Positions 58,600-64,000 of a DNA stretch of 64,000 bases are shown here, piece after piece. This DNA is from Adiantum capillus-veneris (Eukaryota > Streptophyta > Polypodiopsida > Polypodiales > Pteridaceae). How positions within the stretch are numbered: the first letter of the stretch is position 1; each line of letters opens with the position of its first letter. The translations under genes and the position numbers were made by a program. The notes below the pieces were generated by a model. It saw only the letters and a program-made list of their open reading frames with translations, had not been told where the DNA came from and made no database searches. Location of the stretch: positions 31,391,209 through 31,455,208 of the forward strand of contig CM043971.1 of assembly GCA_014529385.2 (NCBI GenBank), written 5' to 3'.

Positions 58600-59541
58600 A
58601 AAAAACTCAGCTCAAAAGAGGAGAATTTCTGATGTTTAGATACAATTGAGCTTGGGCCAACACCAATGGGGCAAATAGCTCACACAATATGGGTAAAAGA
58701 TACCAGATACAATCACAAATTGGAGCAGAAGCTTCGCTCATAGGAGAAACTTACACAGCCAAAACAGCAGAAAAAGAGTGAGAAATTTGGCAAAATGGAC
58801 AGTGCCATCGCGTCCAGAACGGCCCAAAACCCCAGTCTACAATGTCAAAGTGCTCAAATCCGACATCCGATGAGCAGTTTACGACCAAAACAGGCTCCAA
58901 AAACCCCAAAAACACACCTGCGACTGTTCCTCCTCTATTCTCCACGTTTTTTCTGGTCTTCTTTCAGTTTTTTCAGTTCCCACACTTAGCTTTATTACTT
59001 GGGCACCCTTGGCCATTTTGTTGACCTCAAACGGACCCCGAACAGGCCAAAAACTGACCTCGCAGTGCATAGTTGTCACCCTGTTGCATCCATACGCACA
59101 CCTGGCACTCAGCTTCTTTCAATAATGCATCCCGCCACCACGTGAAGTGGCCCCAAAATATGGTCCTCATGATGACCTTTTTGCATAATTATCATAAGAA
59201 AACATCCACGTTGTGTTTGTACTTATCAACGTGCAAATATTGACCACATTCGGCCTTCTGACGCCACTAGATTCCATCTGACGCACCTGCTTACCATGTC
59301 GTCGGCCCGCGGATAGCTTCCTCGAGAAGTTTTAAGTGCTACCAACTCCTCATTATTGTAGAAAAAACACATTGGTACTGGTAATAGTGAAAATCGATGC
59401 ACTATGTACATGGTGTCCTACCTGTACACATGTGGGCCCCACGTAACCACCTGGCTATGGAAAATGGGCAATCCTTTATTCGATGCACCATGCATGTGTA
59501 TGTACATATGCGCAATCCCTTGCTCCAAAAAACTCCTGACA
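58396..59541 (-). repeat. Element I 3' LTR
   Basis: 1146 bp; contains a (CA)n tract at about 58565-58598. Partner of 62147-63291. Confidence 0.92.
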
Positions 59542-59591
59542 TAATTTGCTCACCCCCTAGCCTGCTAGAGCATTCATGCTCAGTAGCAGCA

Positions 59592-61082
59592 CTAGTAGAT
59601 GCTCATTCCACCTGGATCAAAAGGCCAAAGGCATATTGCCTGATTCACAAGAAGCATCATAACACCACACCTACATTTGTCAAGAATCAACCAAAATGCA
59701 CCATAGGCATATTCAACTAACACATCCGCTCTGCCTGGAGTTCCAAAATCATAAATATTGCATGCCACATTCAACCCAACCGATATAGACAACTCAAGTG
59801 ACTCATCACCTGGCATCTTGGCTTCACCAGCCATAGCAACAACCTGAAAATCATGCACCCATGTAGCTAAAAGCATTGTGTGAAGGTAAAGTTTTTGATA
59901 TCCAAAGCACAAGAGTATCCCCGCAGCACACATATCCCTAGCATAGGCATCCACATAGATGAGATTGGACTCATATATGCCAAACTGCTTCTCATCATCA
60001 TAAGCATACTCATCATCACACATAACTTTATCCACATCATAATCATGGCTAGCACCATTATCCATAGCTTCTAGCATGGGTTCATCAGTCTCCAAGAATA
60101 CAGATCCCTACTCTAAACCACAATCATGCTCACAAATCGGTTCAATCACTGCACATACATCAAAATATGGCTTCAAAACATGCTCCACATCCAAAAAATC
60201 CACAAAATGGCTCTCAACCTTGCCCTCTTCCCTATTTTCCAAGGAACTAGTATCCAAAGATACGTGCTCATCATCAATAACCTCGACCTCACACTCACAC
60301 CCAGAATCACAAGGTACACAAGTAGCCGATGCATCCTCTTCAAGACTTTTCAATCCTGTATCCAAAGCATTACTCACCTCTTTTGGATCTTCCATAAACC
60401 TGTCAACCTGCAAGACCTCTTTACGCTTCACAATAGACCTTGGGAAGAAACGAGAAACATCATAGGATACGATACTTTTCACCTGCTTAGGCTTAACTTC
60501 ATCTTCCATGTCAAATCCATTTTGCACATGCATACCTGTACTGATACCATGTTCCTCAAGATGCTTAAACTTCCATTCCTTGTGCTTTGCAATGCATACC
60601 GCATCTTCAAAAGACTCGGGCGTCTTCAACTCAACCTCGAACCGCAACCAAGGTGACAAACCATCAACAAAAGAACTTTTCTTCAATGAACAAGGGGGGG
60701 TCTCATCCTTAAGAGCAACACACCAACGAGTCCATAAATCTGTAAAACCTTGTACATAGGCATCAACACCTTGACAAGAACCTTGCTTAAGAGCATTGAG
60801 CTCATTCCATACTGCATTTGCATCTTCAAAAACCTGGAAACGCTCTAAAAAAGCTTCTATAAACTTGTGAAGACTCAAACCATAAGAAGAAGCCACTGCT
60901 TCTTTAGCTTCCAAATCCATGAACCAAACACGGGCCTCATCTTTCAAAAGCAATCCAAATAGCCTCAAAATCTTCTCCTCATCACACATATTGTTGCTTA
61001 TGCATGCCACCTCGACTTGCTCCCGAAAGTCTTCCGCATCTTCACCACTTCTTCCATGAAATTCCGGATAAGAGAAAGCCAT
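59592..61082 (-). pseudogene. Element I gag-like protein with one internal stop
   Basis: One minus-strand frame starts MAFSYPEFHGRSGEDAEDF at 61082 and is open for 324 codons. A single TAG at 60108-60110 is followed in the same frame by another 170 codons to 59592, so the full product would be about 497 residues. Residues 1-150 match the retrotransposon gag domain (DEARVWFMDLEA, FIEAFLERFQVF, WNELNALKQGS). There is no zinc knuckle. The C-terminal part is rich in Asp, Glu, Cys and Tyr, with MLLATWVHDFQVVAMAG, and ends WPFDPGGMSIY. The TAG is either a mutation or a read-through signal. The frame is much better preserved than any pol in the window. Confidence 0.75.
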
Positions 61083-61990
61083 GGCTACCCAAGTTACAAT
61101 GCTTTAAGAACCCCTTCGAACACACGTGCAAGAACCCAAGACTTTTGACTACCCAATTCCCTAAAACTTCAATGGAGCTCAGCTTTAGATAAGGACAAAC
61201 ACATGCACATCAAATGAGTTTTCATAGTTGATCATCCGAATTACAACAGGCAAAGGACATTCCAGTATCTCCCTTAATCTTCTTGGCCCGAACATGAAGA
61301 CTGTGTGCTGCTGGAAAAAAATCTTCCTGGACACATGAACATTTATCTGGATTCTTTAAGTTAAATGAAATGGAGTGTTGAGGGCCATTTTGATCATCCA
61401 TTAAAGCCAACCATGCAGCTCCCAAGAAGGCACACCTGACTTATCCTCTGATTTTGCCAAAATTTCAGCAGCATCACAGCGTAAATGGCTCAAAAGACCA
61501 AAAAACCAGCCATCACAACTCGGGAAAATTTTGGCAGAGTTTCCCCAGAAGTAGAGCAGTGTGAACCCAAAATATAGACTGTATATGTATGCATAAACTG
61601 TCAACAATAGAACCCGAGCATCAAATAGGACTCACTAGTACATAGCCTATGGCGAGGTCACGAAAAGGGTGCTCCAGCTACCTGTATCACCGAAAGGATC
61701 TCCACATCTGAGAATCCCCCAACTCAATAAAACCTCACGCTATCGACCCTCACACGAAGGCTAATGCAAATCGCGTATAGTCAAGTCTCAGAAATGACTA
61801 TCTTCCAGACCAAGTCTCAAAAATGGTTGGGACTGCCAAATAAAACCATATATGGCTCCACAAAGGCGTACCATGGCAGTTTCCACAAGTAACGTACAAT
61901 CCAACAGACAATGCGCTCAAACAGGCGCCAAGTGATGCATACCCACAACAACTGTAAGTGACACCAATGCTAGTATATCACTATACTCCA
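61083..61990 (-). other. Element I leader
   Basis: About 0.9 kb without coding motifs between gag start and the repeats beside the PBS. Confidence 0.5.
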
Positions 61991-62076
61991 GCTACCTGTA
62001 CCTGTGTGAATCACCTGTACCTGTACCTGTCCCTGTAACCTGTAACCTGTAATTTGCAACCTGCAACCTGTAATCC
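61991..62076 (-). repeat. ACCTGT(A) hexamer/heptamer repeats beside PBS
   Basis: CCTGTACCTGT, then CCTGTAACCTGTAACCTGTAA, then GCAACCTGCAACCTG: about a dozen copies of a 6-7 base word, followed by CTCGAAGCTTGAAGCTCGAAGC near 62082-62103. Confidence 0.85.
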
Positions 62077-62120
62077 CGAATCTCGAAGCTTGAAGCTCGA
62101 AGCACAAGGTACTCGAAGAA

Positions 62121-62140
62121 GATCCTCCGTGGGGGCGCCA
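62121..62140 (-). other. Element I primer-binding site
   Basis: Minus strand TGGCGCCCCCACGGAGGATC, six bases inside the 5' LTR. TGGCGCC starts are common in PBSs; the tRNA is not identified. Confidence 0.6.
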
Positions 62141-62146
62141 AAAGAA

Positions 62147-63291
62147 TGTGAGCGGGATGAAAACACACACAACGCCTCTATAACGACCCGACACACACTC
62201 TTGGAATGATACACACACACACACACTATGGGGCACCACTCGGCTTACACAACACACCTGGCCGAGACAGGGAACACACCTCTGGAGTGACAGGAGAGAG
62301 ACTATCCACTTGCCCACTCTACACAGACACACACACACACACACACCCCCAAAAAACTCAGATCAAAAGAGGAGAATTTCTGATGTTTAGATACAATTGA
62401 GCTTGGGCCAACACCAATGGGGCAAATAGCTCACACAATATGGGTAAAAGATACCAGATACAATCACAAATTGGAGCAGAAGCTTCGCTCATAGGAGAAA
62501 CTTACACAACCAAAATAGCAAAAAAAAAGTGAGTAATTTGGATAAATGGACAGTGCCATCGCGTCCGGAATGGCCCAAAACCCCAGTCTACAATGTCAAA
62601 GTGCTCAAATCCGACATTGGATGAGCAGTTTACGACCAAAACAGGCTCCAAAAATCCCAAAAACACACCTGCGGCTGTTCCTCCTCTATTCTCCACGTTT
62701 TTTCTGGTCTTCTTTCAGTTTTTTTAGTTCCCACACTTAGCTTTATTACTTGGGCACCCTTGGCCTTTTTGTTGACCTCAAACGGACCCCGAACATGCCA
62801 AAAACTGACCTCACAGTGCATAGTTGTCACCCTGCTACATCCATACGCACACCTAGCACTCAGCTTTTTTCAATAATGCATCCCGCCACCACGTGAAGTG
62901 GCCCCAAAATATGGTCCTCATGATGACCTTTCTGCATAATTATCATAAGAAAACATCCACGTTGTGTCTGTACTTATGCACGTGCAATTGATCACATTCG
63001 GCCTCCTGACGCCACTAGATGCCATCTGACGCACCTGCTTACCTCATGTCGTTGGCCCGCGGATAGCTTCCTCGAGAAGTTTTAAGTGCTACCAACTCCT
63101 CATTATTGTAGAAAAAACACATTGGTACTGGTAATAGTGAAAATCGATGCACTATGTACATGGTGTCCTACCTGTACACATGTGGGCCCCACGTAACCAC
63201 CTGGCTATGGAAAATGGGCAATCCTTTATTCGATGCACCATGCATGTGTATGTACATATGCGCAATCCCTTGCTCCAAAAAACTCCTGACA
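62147..63291 (-). repeat. Element I 5' LTR
   Basis: 1145 bp, partner of 58396-59541; followed by GCGGT of the target. Confidence 0.92.
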
Positions 63292-63296
63292 GCGGT

Positions 63297-64000
63297 TAAC
63301 CTTCGAAGTTATTCGCCGACGCTTGTAGGGTGCGAAAGGCACATACATCTGCGCTCTGGTCGTGTGCTAGAGACAGAGCAACTAGAGAGAATTTCAACTT
63401 ACGCGAGTTCTCAATATCCACCTACTTTAGGTTCCGGACCCTCGGCGGGGATCCAAGGTAGTAGAAACCAAGACCCGAACATAGCGGCTAGTGAATCTTC
63501 CTCTGACTACGACGTCATGGAGGGTTTCCCAATGCCTAATCCCGATAGCTCAAGCCAAGACATGCATGCCATGGGCCCGTGGTCCGGGTCGAGCGTGCTT
63601 AGCCGCTTGAAGGAAACCTTTAGTAGAGCCACTCGCTCCGAACATGGAGCTAATGATGTAAATGAGGGGGGTGGGGAAGTAAATTCTCCATTCGTGACCA
63701 ACGTAGACCCTATACCCTTAGAGAATGTGCACGTGAAAACTTCATTCACTGCTTCTCCAGACTCTTCAGAGTTATTTTCCTTTGAGGTCATATTACCCGA
63801 TGGGGTAGAATCCTTGCCGAAGTGCAAGAGGTTGAGCGACATATCCTTGCAAGGAGGGAAAAGGAAGTCGAGAGCTTATGCAAGGCGGAGCGACGAAGAG
63901 AGTTAAAAGTGAAAGCCCCTATGTCATAAGGACACCCCTAGCACCTCAATCCTAGATGGAGTGTTCCTAAATGAGAACTGGGAGTACGAACTACAAATGG
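63297..64000 (+). pseudogene. Element G gag, N-terminal part, cut by window end
   Basis: Homologous to 44590-45400: HLRSGRVLETEQ, SSSDYDVMEGFPMPNP, SSQDMHAMGP. A frame open from the I LTR to 63906 is accidental at its start. At about 63803 an extra G relative to F moves the charged stretch (LARREKEVESLCKAERRREL) into another frame. About 65 bases present in F (45211-45285 region) are missing at about 63928. The element continues beyond the window. Confidence 0.7.

Larger units (their letters stand above)
58396..63291 (-). mobile_element. Element I: gag-only non-autonomous LTR retrotransposon
   Basis: 4.9 kb with LTRs of 1146 and 1145 bp (TGTCAGGAG ... CTCACA on the minus strand), about 3 percent different by eye. 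The duplicated target is AGCGG or GCGG(T) (58391-58396 and 63291-63296; one base is ambiguous with the LTR end). A TGGCGCC-type PBS lies at 62121-62140 and a purine tract AGGGGGTGAG near 59550. The internal 2.6 kb holds one gag-like frame and no PR, RT or integrase. This is the TR-GAG/LARD type, needing enzymes from another element. Confidence 0.88.
57712..64000 (+). mobile_element. Element G: tRNA-Asp gypsy, third array unit, interrupted by I and cut by window end
   Basis: PBS, leader (57730-58395), then element I, then gag from 63297 to the window end. The leader has a GGACCGGATCGGGA block and CCCAAG repeats as in F. Confidence 0.75.

Noticed and set aside
63154-63296. Start of a gag protein inside the I LTR
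   Set aside because: The open frame crosses the LTR boundary by chance; the homologous gag in F starts after the point of insertion.

Overview
The window is plant nuclear DNA made almost entirely of nested, mostly broken transposable elements. I recognise no intact host gene. Plant origin is supported by chromodomain Ty3/gypsy elements, Ty1/copia elements primed by initiator tRNA-Met, a second gypsy lineage primed by tRNA-Asp, a plant-type LINE, a gag-only LTR element and a PPR-gene fragment. The PPR fragment resembles the large PPR families of ferns and other seed-free plants; that placement is a weak guess.

Left part (1-27.6 kb). The oldest recognisable unit is a minus-strand LINE (RT at about 27.6-26.4 kb, zinc-binding tail at 1.1-0.9 kb) split into three pieces by two LTR elements. 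One is gypsy element A (1113-20231, minus, 5-bp duplication CTTCC). The other is copia element D (20477-25639, minus, duplication ATCAT). A was hit in gag by element C (LTR begins at 7159), and C's LTR was hit by gypsy element B (7494-16403, plus, duplication TATTC). A later deletion removed the end of C and the start of A. A, B and E belong to one chromovirus family with LTRs of about 1.59 kb.

Middle part (27.6-42.5 kb). This holds a low-complexity zone with a candidate CACTA transposon (from 29130, with a transposase-associated motif near 31.7 kb and a field of degenerate TTAGGG-bearing repeats). It is followed by a diverged solo LTR (32050-33564) with an internal 34-bp tandem array, a PPR pseudogene between two (TC)n tracts, and element E (35428-42455, minus), which has lost its 5' LTR.

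Right part (42.5-64 kb). A head-to-tail run of tRNA-Asp-primed gypsy units (Athila/Tat-like) reads pol fragment, LTR, PBS-gag-pol, LTR, PBS-gag, with LTRs shared between neighbours. Two elements are nested in it: gypsy element H (45752-51006, minus; gag joined to integrase with PR/RT/RNase H deleted) and a 4.9-kb gag-only element I (58396-63291, minus) with 1.15-kb LTRs.

None of the autonomous-type elements keeps an undamaged gag-pol frame. The most notable signals are the datable nesting order, young but disabled element B, the LTR-sharing array, gag-only element I, a gag with four zinc knuckles, a CCAAT-box array in the A/B/E LTRs, the TTAGGG-bearing repeat field and a tRNA-like cloverleaf in H. 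Percent divergences are counts by eye, not alignments.
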